From Membranipora membranacea (taxonomy: Eukaryota > Bryozoa > Gymnolaemata > Cheilostomatida > Membraniporidae), in assembly GCA_914767715.1 (NCBI GenBank), contig OU612070.1, positions 14,337,501 through 14,401,500 on the forward strand: a DNA stretch of 64,000 nucleotides. The letters are read 5' to 3'. A program made the position numbers and the translations under genes. The notes beneath the pieces were generated by a model that saw only the letters and a program-made list of their open reading frames with translations, was not told the origin of the DNA and searched no databases. The stretch's first letter is position 1, and the number at the start of each line of letters is the position of its first letter. Below, one piece after another: positions 63,552 to 64,000 of the stretch.

Positions 63552-63664
63552 GTCTAAGTGCTCAGACGGCAGCATTGCGACTTAGTGGCACAACATTTCA
63601 TGATATTGGATATTTGATTATGTAATGCCACTAACTTGCATTGCAGCTGTCTGAGCACTTAGAC
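63552..63664. mobile_element. intact palindromic GTCTAAGTGCTCAGAC element
   Basis: The 113-bp element has ends GTCTAAGTGCTCAGACGGC and (opposite strand) GTCTAAGTGCTCAGACAGC, continuing through TTAGTGGCA on both sides. It is the same family as the interrupted copy at 49119-49634. Confidence 0.9.
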
Positions 63665-64000
63665 TAGTGCAACTGAGAGATCTATTTTTCGGCAAACATC
63701 TTTACCTCTTAATCTCAATTGTGTAAAATGTGTCTCTCAACATTACTGGGTGATAATGGGATCTTTTCAATGCAACAATGTGGCGGATGATGTGCAACGG
63801 TCAATTTGCACTCAAATATGATACGTTTGAGATAATGTGAGCAAATAGATTGAGAGGATGGCTTTCATCAGATTAAAATTATCAAGCTGCCACAGTTAAT
63901 TTGTGATCTTCTCTGTATTGGATCAATTGGGCAACAAGCAAACATCAGTCAACACCACCACATAGCATCATGCCCGTCAACACCACACCAAAACGCATCA

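Overview
The window is eukaryotic nuclear DNA from an animal. Genes are split into many short exons with GT-AG introns of about 0.1-2 kb, non-coding DNA is AT-rich, and it is dense in small inverted-repeat transposons and minisatellites. Two conserved animal genes can be assembled end to end: a PALS1/MPP5-type polarity scaffold and an RPS6KC1-type PX-MIT-pseudokinase. A 2-aminoethylphosphonate transaminase and a WSC-domain receptor fit a marine invertebrate. A sponge or another early-branching animal is my guess, but the sequence alone does not settle the phylum. All exon models below were built by hand from splice signals, reading phase and protein resemblance; no transcript or database evidence was available.

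Layout. 1.3-5.5 kb (+): receptor-like protein with signal peptide, two WSC domains, Ser/Thr stalk, one membrane helix and a tyrosine-rich tail. 6.8-7.2 kb: hAT-type MITE carrying a tRNA-like sequence. 7.5-16.9 kb (+): secreted protein of about 1,950 aa, with a multi-exon N-terminal domain followed by one 4.7-kb exon of Asn/Gln/Thr-rich repeats and a GPI-signal-like C-terminus; a truncated LINE lies in its second intron. 18.1-31.7 kb (-): PALS1-like MAGUK with ECR1, ECR2, L27, PDZ, SH3 and guanylate-kinase regions and a 501-nt phase-symmetric optional exon. 31.7-36.4 kb: divergent intergenic region with a 158-bp tandem repeat. 36.4-46.4 kb (+): RPS6KC1-like gene in 17 exons. 48.3-53.3 kb (+): PLP-dependent AEP transaminase-like gene in 8 exons. 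54.7-59.6 kb (+): single-pass membrane protein I do not recognise. 60.9 kb to beyond the window (+): start of a C-type-lectin-like gene.

The neighbours do not form a functional cluster. PALS1 belongs to the Crumbs/Par6 polarity complex; RPS6KC1 is an endosomal PX scaffold; the transaminase acts in phosphonate metabolism; four of the seven genes encode secreted or surface proteins. The most distinctive features are the repeat-rich secreted protein, the tyrosine-tailed WSC receptor, minisatellites sitting at 5' splice sites, and a set of small palindromic elements with readable target-site duplications, including one MITE nested inside another.
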